From the NCBI GenBank assembly GCA_016707075.1, contig JADJII010000004.1, positions 124,001 through 188,000 of the forward strand: a stretch of 64,000 bases of DNA. The letters are read 5' to 3'. A model generated the notes under the pieces. The model searched no databases, was not told the origin of the DNA, and was given only the letters and a program-made list of their open reading frames with translations. Of this stretch, positions 1 to 7,504 are shown piece after piece; the stretch's first letter is position 1; each line of letters starts with the position of its first letter. This stretch comes from Egaibacter danicus. GTDB lineage: Bacteria; Pseudomonadota; Gammaproteobacteria; Burkholderiales; Burkholderiaceae_C. The position numbers and the translations under genes are program-made.

Positions 1-812
1 TTGCCGGCTTCATCACGGGTGACCGTGTCAATCGCGCTGGCCCGCACCACGGTCCCGCGATGCACCTGCCAGAAGGCCTGGCCATCCAGCTGGGGCAGCA
101 GTTCCTTCAGCGGCGTGCGGATCAGGTACTCATGTTGCCCGCCGTTGCCAGATGTGAGCACCCGCACATATTTGTCCGCCGCCTCAAAGCAGGCAATGTC
201 TTCCACCGGCACCATGCGAATGGCCGTGCCCACACTCACCTGAATGACCTTGAGCGGCGCTGCAGGGGATGGCGCAGCGGCCGGGGATGCCGTGAGCAAC
301 TGGCGCAGCTGGGCCATGGTGGCTTCCAGATGGGCGTCGCCCGGGCCAGCAGTTGCTATTGTTTCAGTAGCTGTCTGCGCACGGCTGGAAAGGGCTAACT
401 GCACTTTTGACACTGTTTTTTGCAGCCGCGCTGCCTGAATGGGCTTGAGCACATAGTCCATCGCCTGCGTCTCGAACGCCTGCACGGCGTATTGGTCGTA
501 AGCGGTCACAAACACCAGCGCGGGGAAGGGCGTGCTGCCTGAACCGTCGGTGCCAGCGCCGGTGTCCCATTCATCGGCCAGCTCGGCCGCGGCTTCCAGC
601 CCGCTCTGGCCGGGCATGCGGATGTCAAAAAACAGCACGTCGGGTTTCAGCCGCAGCGCCTGCGTGACGGCAGACCCGCCGTCGCCCACCACGGCCAGCA
701 CCTTGAGCTCGGGCCAGGCGCGCGCCAGCTCGGCCTGCAGCGCGGCGGCCAGCAGCGGCTCGTCTTCGGCAATCAGGGCGGTGGGGGTGGCGGGAATGGC
801 TGGCTTGTTCAT
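1..812 (-). CDS. LytTR-family response regulator (3' end cut by window)
   Basis: Transcriptional response regulator of the LytR/AlgR type, partner of the sensor kinase next to it. The N-terminal receiver begins MNKPAIPATPTALIAEDEP with the acidic pocket (EDE), the phospho-acceptor Asp in FFDIRMPG and the conserved Lys in YVLKPI. The C-terminal LytTR DNA-binding domain shows IRMVPVEDIACFEAADKY and LLPQLDGQAFWQVHRG. The linker between the domains contains an in-frame copy of the dispersed repeat (353-420). The start ATG at 812 overlaps the kinase stop by four bases (ATGA), so the two are translationally coupled. The gene is open up to base 1 and its last codons lie outside the window. The target promoters are not known. 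Confidence 0.9.
   Translation of the reverse strand, partial: MNKPAIPATPTALIAEDEPLLAAALQAELARAWPELKVLAVVGDGGSAVTQALRLKPDVLFFDIRMPGQSGLEAAAELADEWDTGAGTDGSGSTPFPALVFVTAYDQYAVQAFETQAMDYVLKPIQAARLQKTVSKVQLALSSRAQTATETIATAGPGDAHLEATMAQLRQLLTASPAAAPSPAAPLKVIQVSVGTAIRMVPVEDIACFEAADKYVRVLTSGNGGQHEYLIRTPLKELLPQLDGQAFWQVHRGTVVRASAIDTVTRDEAG
353..420 (+). repeat. dispersed ~66-bp repeat, copy 1 (in frame inside response regulator)
   Basis: Begins TTGCTATTG, continues with GTAGCTGTCTGCGCA, AGGGCTA and a T-rich end, matching the consensus of the family seen about a dozen times in this window. Here it codes for the linker between receiver and LytTR domains without breaking the frame. Confidence 0.7.
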
Positions 813-1843
813 TTTTGTCCATTTTCACAAGGAAAAGTGACTGTAGCCCTTGTCCCACCTGCGTGACCAGCTACTAATTCAATAGCACCCTGATCGCCAT
901 AGGTGGTGGCCAGCCGTTCGCGCACCTGGGCCACACCAAAGCCGTCCACCACGCGCTGGCCTTGCGGCAGGCCCACGCCGGTGTCCTGCACGGTAAGCGT
1001 CATGCGGGTGCCGTCCAGCCGGGCGCTCACGGTGATGCTGCCGCCTTCCACCTTGGGCTCCAGCCCGTGCTTGATGGCGTTTTCCACCAGCGGCTGCAGC
1101 AGCAGCGGCGGCACGGGGCAGGCAGCCAGCTCGGGCGGCAGGTCCAGCGTGTAGCGCAGGCGCGGGCCCATGCGGATGGTCATGAGCTCCAGGTAGTCAC
1201 GCAGGCGGTCAAACTCGGCCTGCAGCGGGTGCATGGTGGCGCGCGATGCGCCCAGCGTGGCGCGCAGGTAGGCCACCATGCGGTCCAGCATGTCGGTGGC
1301 CAGTGCGGGGTTGGTGCCGATGAGCACGCGCAGGTTGGCCAGCGTGTTGAACAGCATGTGCGGCTCCAGCTGGGTTTGCAGCAGCTTGAGCTGGGCTTCG
1401 GCCGCGTGGCGCTGGGCTTCTTCATGGGCCAGCTTCGTTTTGGCGAGCTGCTCGCGGCTGGTCAGGTAGTAGGTGCCAAAGCCGCCCGCGGCCAGCGACA
1501 TCAGAAAGAAGCCCGCCATCGTCCTGGGGGAGCGTGACATGCCGTGCAACAGCGCCTCGCCCAGCAGCAGGTCGCCCATGGCACTGCCGCCAAAGTAGCC
1601 CACCAGCACACTGCCCACCACCAGTGCAGCCATGGTGGGCGCTCCAGGGTAGCCGTTGTCGGCCAGTGCCAGGCGGCCACCGTCGATCAGCACCCAAATG
1701 GTCAGGCCGATCAGCTGCGAATACACCACGTTGGCCCAGAACCCGTGAAACCCGGTCAGCGTGATGGCGCCAGCCAGCACGGTATTGAACGCGGCGGCGA
1801 CAAGGCCGCGGCGGGCGATGGTTTTCAGGTTGAGGGGTGGCAT
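809..1843 (-). CDS. LytS/YehU-type sensor histidine kinase
   Basis: Inner-membrane sensor kinase of the His_kinase (PF06580) plus HATPase type. An N-terminal membrane part of about four hydrophobic helices is followed by a coiled coil, the phospho-acceptor region LQTQLEPHMLFNTLANL, and the ATP-binding N box LVENAIKHG and G box DTGVGLP. The frame is open upstream to 1963, but that would overlap the neighbouring 2TM gene; I choose the start at 1843 (MPPLNLKTIARRG). Together with the overlapping regulator gene it forms a classical LytS/LytR pair. The signal sensed is unknown. The last 20 or so residues are encoded by a copy of the dispersed repeat, yet the frame closes normally. Confidence 0.88.
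   Translation of the reverse strand: MPPLNLKTIARRGLVAAAFNTVLAGAITLTGFHGFWANVVYSQLIGLTIWVLIDGGRLALADNGYPGAPTMAALVVGSVLVGYFGGSAMGDLLLGEALLHGMSRSPRTMAGFFLMSLAAGGFGTYYLTSREQLAKTKLAHEEAQRHAAEAQLKLLQTQLEPHMLFNTLANLRVLIGTNPALATDMLDRMVAYLRATLGASRATMHPLQAEFDRLRDYLELMTIRMGPRLRYTLDLPPELAACPVPPLLLQPLVENAIKHGLEPKVEGGSITVSARLDGTRMTLTVQDTGVGLPQGQRVVDGFGVAQVRERLATTYGDQGAIELVAGHAGGTRATVTFPCENGQK
821..888 (-). repeat. dispersed ~66-bp repeat, copy 2 (3' end of kinase gene)
   Basis: On the minus strand it reads TGCTATTGAATTAGTAGCTG, then CACGCAGG, AAGGGCTACAG and a CACTTTT/GAAAA end. It is in frame and encodes the C-terminal strand of the HATPase domain (residues around GAIELVAGHAGG), so it may be an ancient or convergent copy. 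Confidence 0.55.
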
Positions 1844-1904
1844 GGTGGCAGTATGCCGCAGCGCAACAGCAGGCTGGCTTTGGTGACGCAGGTCATGGCG
1901 CCAG

Positions 1905-2228
1905 TCACCACGGGTCACGCTGGCTGGCGAGACGGGCCCGCTCCTGTTGCACCAGGCGCTCATGCAGCCCGCCGCCGGGCAGCGCGAACCACACCGCCAG
2001 GCCGTGCAGCATCAGACCCAGGCCCCAGCCGAGTGCAGGAAAGATGGCCCAGTGGCGCCCTGTAGCCAGTGAGAGGGTGGCCAGCACGGCGTTGACCGCG
2101 ATGTACACCGTGGCGTGCACATACCAGCCCATGCGGGCACCGGCGCGTTTGCGGGCCAGTTGCTCCAGTTCGTCGTCTGTTGATGCGGCGCCGGGGGTAG
2201 GACGTGAGGAATAACGTGATGATTTCAT
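1905..2228 (-). CDS. 2TM domain-containing membrane protein
   Basis: Small protein of 107 residues with a hydrophilic N-terminus and two membrane helices, roughly WYVHATVYIAVNAVLATL and WAIFPALGWGLGLMLHGLAV, ending in a basic tail. This arrangement is the 2TM domain (PF13239 type), often found beside or fused to LytS/LytR kinases, which fits its position just upstream of the kinase. The start at 2228 (MKSSRYSSR) follows AAGGAGCG. An upstream in-frame ATG at 2294 would overlap the next gene and is not preferred. Biochemical function unknown. Confidence 0.75.
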   Translation of the reverse strand: MKSSRYSSRPTPGAASTDDELEQLARKRAGARMGWYVHATVYIAVNAVLATLSLATGRHWAIFPALGWGLGLMLHGLAVWFALPGGGLHERLVQQERARLASQRDPW

Positions 2229-2266
2229 GACAACGCTCCTTGGGTTAACAAGTAAAAAGGGAAAAA

Positions 2267-2692
2267 TCAAACGAGCCCCAGCCACTGGTGCCACACGACG
2301 TGGCCCAGATAGCGGCCGGGCAGGAAAGTGAATGCCCCCGCCACCGCGCAGGCGCCGATGTACAGGTTGATCATGGTCTTGCGGTGGCCGACGATGTTGC
2401 CTTTGACCAGAAACCGGAAAGCCACAAAAATCATGCCCAGCGTGACCGGAATCAGCAGGTGGATGTAGCCAAAGCCCATGACATGGGGCAGGGCGGGGTC
2501 ACTGATGAAGATGGCCGACAGGGCGGTGACGATCATCAGCGTCACCCAGGCGTAGCCAAAAGCGCGGTGGACCTTCGGGCGCTGCAGGCGGCCTTTGCGG
2601 GCCCACACGGCAACCGGGCCAATGGCAACGGCTGCGAGGGCGGCGGTCATGTGGACGGCTATGACGGGTGTGAGTTCAGGTGTGGGCAGCAT
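2267..2692 (-). CDS. DUF2306-like integral membrane protein
   Basis: A 141-residue protein with four predicted membrane helices (for example VIAVHMTAALAAVAIGPVAVW and FGYIHLLIPVTLGMIFVAF). The pattern H-R-x-F-G-Y between helices and the late G-H-R-K-T-M motif resemble the DUF2306 family of predicted membrane proteins. I take MLPTPELTPV at 2692 as start; the frame upstream (to 2875) overlaps the divergent uppP start region and looks non-coding. It is in line with the 2TM and LytS/LytR genes, so the four may form one transcription unit. No enzymatic function can be assigned. Confidence 0.7.
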   Translation of the reverse strand: MLPTPELTPVIAVHMTAALAAVAIGPVAVWARKGRLQRPKVHRAFGYAWVTLMIVTALSAIFISDPALPHVMGFGYIHLLIPVTLGMIFVAFRFLVKGNIVGHRKTMINLYIGACAVAGAFTFLPGRYLGHVVWHQWLGLV

Positions 2693-2862
2693 GGCTGTTC
2701 TCTCCGGAAGGTTTGCAATGGAGCGAACTTTGCCGGGAGCCAGGGCCCGTCGCCATGGTTTTGCGACGAATTGCGCCAAAGCGGTCGTGAAATGCAGGAG
2801 CGTGGCGTGAAAGGCGACCCGAAATGCCCCGGCGATAATCCACGGTCTTTCAAGGAGCGCCA

Positions 2863-3696
2863 GTGGATATTGCATTGCTGATCAAAGCCGCCATCATGGG
2901 CATCGTCGAGGGGCTGACCGAGTTTCTGCCCATCTCCAGCACGGGGCACCTGATTCTGGCCGGGGCGCTGCTGGGCTTTGATGACGACAAAGCCAAGGTG
3001 TTTGACATTGCCATCCAGACCGGTGCCATCCTCGCTGTGATCATTGTTTACTGGCAAAAGATACGCGACACGGTGGTGGCGCTGCCCACACAAAAGCAGG
3101 CGCAGCGCCTCGCACTCAATGTGCTGATCGCCTTCCTGCCCGCGGTGGTGATGGGCTTGTTGTTCGGCAAGGCCATCAAGGCCCATCTGTTCACGCCCGT
3201 GGTGGTGGCCACTACATTCATCATCGGTGGCTTCATTATTTTGTGGGCCGAAAAACGCCAATCCAATGTGGCTACTGCTGCGCGCATTCAAGACGCGGAT
3301 GACATGACATTCATGGACGCCGTCAAGGTGGGCTTGGTGCAATGCCTGGCCATGATTCCCGGCACCAGCCGCAGCGGCGCCACCATCATCGGGGGCATGT
3401 TGCTAGGCCTGTCGCGCAAGGCCGCGACCGATTTCTCTTTTTACCTGGCCATACCCACGCTCATTGGCGCCGGGGCCTACAGCCTGCTCAAGGAGCGTGC
3501 ACTGCTGTCGATGGCTGACGCGCCCCTGTTCGGTGTGGGTTTGCTGTTTTCATTCATCAGCGCGTGGCTGTGCATTCGCTGGTTGTTGAAATTCATTGCT
3601 ACCCACAGTTTTGTGGGGTTTGCGTATTACCGGATTGCGTTTGGCCTGGTGGTGCTGGCCACCGCCTGGAGCGGCACGGTGAAGTGGGCGGCCTGA
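2863..3696 (+). CDS. uppP: undecaprenyl-diphosphatase
   Basis: Membrane phosphatase that recycles undecaprenyl pyrophosphate to the monophosphate for cell-wall synthesis; over-expression of this family gives bacitracin resistance. The two signature motifs are present: GIVEGLTEFLPISSTGHL near residue 13 and PGTSRSGATIIGG near residue 165, in a highly hydrophobic protein of 277 residues (normal length). Translation begins at GTG 2863, preceded by AAGGAG at the right distance. It is transcribed divergently from the DUF2306 gene and converges with the hydrolase gene, leaving 30 bases between the stops. Confidence 0.95.
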   Translation: MDIALLIKAAIMGIVEGLTEFLPISSTGHLILAGALLGFDDDKAKVFDIAIQTGAILAVIIVYWQKIRDTVVALPTQKQAQRLALNVLIAFLPAVVMGLLFGKAIKAHLFTPVVVATTFIIGGFIILWAEKRQSNVATAARIQDADDMTFMDAVKVGLVQCLAMIPGTSRSGATIIGGMLLGLSRKAATDFSFYLAIPTLIGAGAYSLLKERALLSMADAPLFGVGLLFSFISAWLCIRWLLKFIATHSFVGFAYYRIAFGLVVLATAWSGTVKWAA

Positions 3697-3726
3697 CACC
3701 GTTCTGGTAGCCGCTCAAGTCGTCGT

Positions 3727-4548
3727 TCAGCTGATACTCTGAAGGTTAAGCAGGGCGGCCTCAATTGCTGCCGCGGTCACCAACGGCTTCTCCATTGGAA
3801 ACAGGTGGCTCCCGTCCACCATGCTGATCCGCCCTTTGGTGAGCTGCTCTGTCATCGCCATGCCTACCTGTTTCATCTCTGCCGAGTGCAGTCCGCCCAA
3901 AAAAGCAACCGGGCACTTGAGCGGGTGGCGGCGCAGCAGGCGGTCCAGGTTGTGGGGCAGGGTGTTGTAGATGGCGGTTTCCACCGCGCGGTCAAAGCCC
4001 AGCACGCGCTGGCCATCCTGCTCATGCGTGCCGTGGTCGATGTAGTCTTGCAGCACCTGCGGGTCCCAGCGAGCAAAGGCTTTCTTGTGGCGGAAAAATT
4101 CCATCGCCTCTGCTGCGCTGGCCCAATGGGTGCGCCGGCGGCGGCTGACCGCACCGGGTGACACGGAGCCCACCATCTGCGTGGTCTTGGCCACGCCCAG
4201 CGCGGTGGCACGCCAGCCGCCCAGAATGGGGGAGTCGATCAACAACACACCCTTGGCGCCAGGACCACCCAGCTCGGGATGGCGCGCTGCCGCCATCACA
4301 CTCAAAAAACCACCGAGTGAATGGCCCACCAGAAACGCCGGTTCACCGGCTTTCTGGATTTCTGCCGCTGCAAAGTCGGCCAGCTGCTGCACCATGTGCG
4401 GCCAGTTGTTGGTGACGGGGTAATCCGGGTGATGGCCAAACTTGTCTATCGCCTTGACTTTGAAGCCCCGGCTGCGCAGGTGTTTGAAGAGGACGCGGTA
4501 GGTGCTGGCTCCAAAACTGTTGGCGTGGGAAAAGATGATCAGCGGCAT
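3727..4548 (-). CDS. alpha/beta hydrolase
   Basis: Protein of 273 residues with the alpha/beta-hydrolase fold: N-terminal strand PLIIFSHANSFG (oxyanion region, HANS), nucleophile elbow GHSLGG near residue 95, a later acid within the VAFLGG/SAEMK strand region, and a catalytic His candidate in VDGSHLFP near residue 250. It starts with the last base of the upstream Anbu stop codon region (both at 4548), implying translational coupling. Substrate unknown; similar hydrolases are often annotated as esterases or lactonases. Confidence 0.85.
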   Translation of the reverse strand: MPLIIFSHANSFGASTYRVLFKHLRSRGFKVKAIDKFGHHPDYPVTNNWPHMVQQLADFAAAEIQKAGEPAFLVGHSLGGFLSVMAAARHPELGGPGAKGVLLIDSPILGGWRATALGVAKTTQMVGSVSPGAVSRRRRTHWASAAEAMEFFRHKKAFARWDPQVLQDYIDHGTHEQDGQRVLGFDRAVETAIYNTLPHNLDRLLRRHPLKCPVAFLGGLHSAEMKQVGMAMTEQLTKGRISMVDGSHLFPMEKPLVTAAAIEAALLNLQSIS

Positions 4549-5375
4549 CAGATCAGTTTCTCTTGCGGGGTTCCAATTTTCTTGAGCGGCTTGTTGCGAA
4601 GCGGGTTCACCATCAGCGGCACATCGGTCTGGCCGCCGTCCCAGGTGGGGTCTTCAATGCTGTCAAACACTTCGCGCAGCTTCTTGCCCCAGTTGTTGTG
4701 CATCATTTGAAAGTAGGGATTTTCCTGATCGATGCACACCACCTTGTCGGTCTGGAAGCGGTTGACTTCATACACCACCATGTCCAGCGGCAGCCCGACG
4801 GACAGGTTGGATTTGAGCGTGGAGTCCATCGACACCAATGCACACTTGGCGGCTTCGTCCAGCGGCGTTTCGGGCGTGATGACGCGGTCCAGTACCGGCT
4901 TGCCGTATTTGGATTCACCCACCTGAAAGTAGGGCGTCTCGGGTGTGGCTTCAATGAAGTTGCCGGCCGAATACACCTGAAACAGGCGCATGCCTTCGCC
5001 CTTGATCTGCCCGCCAAAAATCAGCGACACGTTGAACTCGACACCCGACTGCTTGAGCGACTCGCCGTCGCGTTGTTGCACGTGGCGGATGGCCGAGCCC
5101 AGCACGCGCGCGGCGTCGAACATGCTTTTGGCATTCCAGATGGTGATGGGCTCGCTGTCGGGATGTTCCTTGAGCTGCTCAATCTGCAGGATTTCGCGCA
5201 CCGACTGCGAGATGCTCAGGTTGCCAGCCGACAGCAGCACCATGAAGCGGTCGTCCGGCTTTTCGTAAACGATCATCTTGCGGAAGGTGCTGATCTGGTC
5301 CAGCCCCGCATTGGTGCGCGAGTCGGAGAGGAAGACGAGGCCGGCGTTGAGTTTGATGGCGACGCAGTAGGTCAT
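4548..5375 (-). CDS. Anbu-type bacterial proteasome homologue (peptidase)
   Basis: Ntn-hydrolase of the Anbu/HslV-like lineage (COG3484). The protein begins MTYC, so removal of Met exposes the nucleophilic Thr; FLSDSRTNAG supplies the Asp and STFRKM the Lys expected for a proteasome beta-fold active site. Length 275 residues is normal for Anbu. In other bacteria Anbu genes sit with an ATP-grasp, an alpha-E and a transglutaminase-like gene; none of these is here. Instead a coupled hydrolase gene follows and an extreme G/C block lies upstream. I see no strong Shine-Dalgarno before 5375. Its biological substrate is not established. Confidence 0.85.
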   Translation of the reverse strand: MTYCVAIKLNAGLVFLSDSRTNAGLDQISTFRKMIVYEKPDDRFMVLLSAGNLSISQSVREILQIEQLKEHPDSEPITIWNAKSMFDAARVLGSAIRHVQQRDGESLKQSGVEFNVSLIFGGQIKGEGMRLFQVYSAGNFIEATPETPYFQVGESKYGKPVLDRVITPETPLDEAAKCALVSMDSTLKSNLSVGLPLDMVVYEVNRFQTDKVVCIDQENPYFQMMHNNWGKKLREVFDSIEDPTWDGGQTDVPLMVNPLRNKPLKKIGTPQEKLI

Positions 5376-5449
5376 GTTGTGAGGGGCTAATAAACCAGGT
5401 TAAAAGTAGGGTCAACCTTAATTCCGCGAAACGCCCAGGGCTTTGCCGC

Positions 5450-5635
5450 GTAACGCCCGTGCGGCACGCGACCGCGCCCGCGCGCGGCCGCCCGCCGCGG
5501 GGGGGCCGGGGGGGGCCCCGGGCGGGGGCACGCGAAAAACACCGGGGCGCACCCCCCGGGGGGGGCCCGGGGCGCGGCCCGAGGCCCCGGGGCCGCCGCC
5601 CGGGGCCGCCGCGCCACTGGGGTGCCGGGGGCAGG
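5450..5635. other. extreme G/C low-complexity block
   Basis: About 185 bases composed almost only of G and C, with several runs of seven to nine G and many GGCC/CCGG steps, interrupted once by GAAAAACACC. It separates the Anbu gene from the C-terminal end of the decayed restriction-modification gene. No coding or RNA signal can be supported. It may be a sequencing or assembly artefact at a hard template, or a cluster of very stable hairpins. Confidence 0.6.
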
Positions 5636-6013
5636 TTCAGCGCCAGCAGCCGCTTCAAAATTTCTTCATCCGGCATGTCGGCGGTGTAGTCGGCCCAGCC
5701 GTAGGCGGCGGCTACGGCCTGGTCGAGCTGGTGGTGCGCCATGGCCAGCCATGAGGGGCGCAGGTTGTAGAGGTTGGTGAGCGTGCGTTTTTGCAGCGCT
5801 TTGAGGTCTTCTTCACTGATGCCGGGTTTGGGCTCGATGCGGTCGGGGTAGGGGCTGTGATCCATGCCCAGCGGGGTGACTTCCTTGACCTTGTGCGTCC
5901 ACACGTCGGGGTTGAGCCACTCTTCGCGGAGTTTGTTCAGCTGTTTGGCGGCTTGGGCTATGGCTATTGCGTTTGCTCTCACGTCGCCTGTTTTAGCTTC
6001 CCCTCGTTGGCCC

Positions 6014-6091
6014 GGCGGGGGCGGGGCGGACGCCGGGGGCTCATACGCTGCGCTTTTTGAAATCGCCCCCGTCCTCCGCCCCGCCCCCGCC
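6014..6091. repeat. GC-rich palindromic element, copy A
   Basis: Two arms of 27 bases (6014-6040 and 6065-6091), G-rich then C-rich, that pair almost perfectly around a 24-base loop starting TCAT and ending GAAATC. It sits in frame inside the C-terminal part of the restriction-modification pseudogene. A second copy in the opposite orientation lies at 7425-7504. Confidence 0.75.
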
Positions 6092-6120
6092 GTTTGGTTG
6101 GTGGTGCTGGGCGTGTCGAT

Positions 6121-6185
6121 TGCTACTGTGTTTGTAGCTACTCGCGCACTGTTGACGAGGGCTATAGGCCTATTTGGCACTGAAA
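6121..6185 (+). repeat. dispersed ~66-bp repeat, copy 3 (inside pseudogene)
   Basis: Begins TGCTACTGTGTTTGTAGCTA, then CTCGCGCA, GAGGGCTATAGGCC and TATTTGGCACTGAAA, one of the closest matches to the family consensus. It directly follows palindromic element A. A weaker, truncated relative may lie at about 5955-6000. Confidence 0.75.
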
Positions 6186-6499
6186 TATCGGCAGGAATGA
6201 CTGCGCCGCCTTCCAGCGTTTCGGTGCGCTGGTGGGCGGTGTCGGCAGGCGTCAGGCCTGCGGGGAAGGGGAAGGTTTCGAAGCAGGTGGTGGGGGTGTA
6301 GCGTGGATCGTTACCCACGCCGAGCCACGTGCACATGCGCAGCGACCAGAGTTCGTGGAAGCGGCTGTGCAGGATGCCGAAGGTGGTGTCGTCAGCGCGG
6401 GCGGTGATTCCAATGCCGTCGTCAGGAATAGTTATTGCATCGCGCCAAGCAAATATCCGATATTTTGAAACTCGTGGGGTGACGATAAACCGGGCAGAG

Positions 6500-7300
6500 G
6501 TTTCGTGGCAGCTCGAATTGCAGGCATCGCTTCAGAGAACCGCCACCAATACTTTCTTCGTATCTCTCTGTTATTTTTCTCGCGATCAGGTTTAACGTGA
6601 TTCAAGACGTGGGCAAAAGGAAGTTCATACAACGAGGCTGTCGCCTCAGGCATGGCAATCCCAAAATCAATAATCCATTTGTCATGCCTGTTTCTGACGA
6701 TGTCTGATCCGTTAGTCCAGGGGCGCAAGACGTCTGCACTAGACCTACCATTCGGGTTGGGTTGCGCAAGCCAATTCTCGCAATGTTGCCATCAACATCA
6801 AAGGCCTCATTTTTATGCCAAGGTAAGCTACATGGGCATTGGCCGAGATGGCTTTTACTGCGGTCAAGTCTATATCCGCTGTAGAGGTTAAATCGGCATG
6901 AATCGCTGATACAGGCTCACCATTTAGCTCCGTACTATTAACGGAGCCAAAACAGATCAATGACACTCGAACCGCAGCACCTTCATTTACCCAGCCTCGT
7001 CACTCCAAGCCGTATATATCCTCGTACTCGAACAAATGGCATCCAGCACTTTGCGATTTGCGCCACCGCGAATCGAGTTCGTTGCTACTAGGCCTGCTGC
7101 ACCGAGGCCTTGGTTTCATCGCCTTGCGCGCCTTCTCAAACCAATAACATACTAGGTCTGCCCCACCGGGACACGACCCTCAAAACTGCGTCAGAGCCTG
7201 AAGTAGTCCTCCCCCAATTCCCCGCTTTTCTTGCCCCACCTAAAAACGGCGGATTCCCAATCACCACACTGGCTTTGGGCCACGGCGCTTCCGTGGCGTG
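6500..7300 (-). pseudogene. central fragment of MmeI-like restriction-modification gene, multiple frameshifts
   Basis: Homology to the methyltransferase/recognition part survives only as pieces in changing frames. In order on the minus strand: VVIGNPPFLGG (motif IV, near 7260), GADLVCYWFEKARKAM (near 7140), AGLVATNSIRGGANRKVLD, WVNEGAAVRVSLICFG, NAHVAYLG, NPNGRSSADVLRPW (near 6740) and KWIIDFGIAMPEA. At least five small insertions or deletions and one in-frame TGA separate them. The stretch has lower G+C than its surroundings. It cannot encode an active enzyme as it stands. Confidence 0.8.
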
Positions 7301-7324
7301 TCTTTCTCCGGCAGCAGCGGAAAC

Positions 7325-7399
7325 CGGGGTCAGAGCCGAATGTCGTTCGGTACGGTTGGTCTCCGGCAAGGCTGCTGTCCTGAATTCGGATCTGACCCC
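7325..7399. repeat. 75-bp inverted-repeat element (GGGGTCAGA ends)
   Basis: Flanked by GGGGTCAGAGCCGAAT (7325-7340) and its near-perfect inverted partner ATTCGGATCTGACCCC (7384-7399). Such GGGGTCAGAT ends are typical of small elements mobilised by REP-associated tyrosine transposases; that assignment is by memory of the motif. No transposase gene is encoded here. It lies at the site where homology to the restriction-modification gene is interrupted (about 7285-7520). Confidence 0.6.
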
Positions 7400-7424
7400 G
7401 TTTTCCTCGCTCAGGTCGCGCAGG

Positions 7425-7504
7425 GGTGCGGGTGGGGCAGATGTTGGGGGCGATTTCGGAACCGAAGGTTCATGAGCCCCCGGCGTCTGCCCCGCCTGCC
7501 CCCG
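7425..7504. repeat. GC-rich palindromic element, copy B
   Basis: Arms 7425-7451 and 7476-7504 pair around a loop that itself folds as GGAACC-GA-AGGTTC, beginning GATTTC and ending ATGA. This is the reverse orientation of copy A at 6014-6091, with the same GAAATC/TCAT loop borders. It interrupts the restriction-modification gene just after the codons for ECRDA. Confidence 0.75.

Larger units (their letters stand above)
5636..6500 (-). pseudogene. C-terminal fragment of MmeI-like restriction-modification gene
   Basis: Continues the reading of the restriction-modification enzyme after a frameshift near 6490-6500. The frame reads RFIVTPRVSKYRIFAWRDA, then FGILHSRFHELWSLRMCTWL and DPRYTPTTCFETFPFPAGLT, which are the target-recognition and C-terminal landmarks of the MmeI-like class. 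Around 6014-6091 the frame runs through a palindromic element without stopping, giving a proline/glycine-rich insert. Homology continues to MPDEEILKRLLALNL near 5650 and then fades into the G/C block, so the true stop codon is missing. Non-functional as a separate protein. Confidence 0.8.

Noticed and set aside
809..1963. Longer form of the sensor kinase starting at 1963
   Set aside because: It would overlap the 2TM gene by about 60 bases and adds a non-conserved polar N-terminus; the start at 1843 fits the membrane domain.
5450..5635. Replication origin or R-loop site in the G/C block
   Set aside because: No DnaA-box-like sequences or A/T-rich unwinding region nearby; the block looks like low-complexity or artefact.
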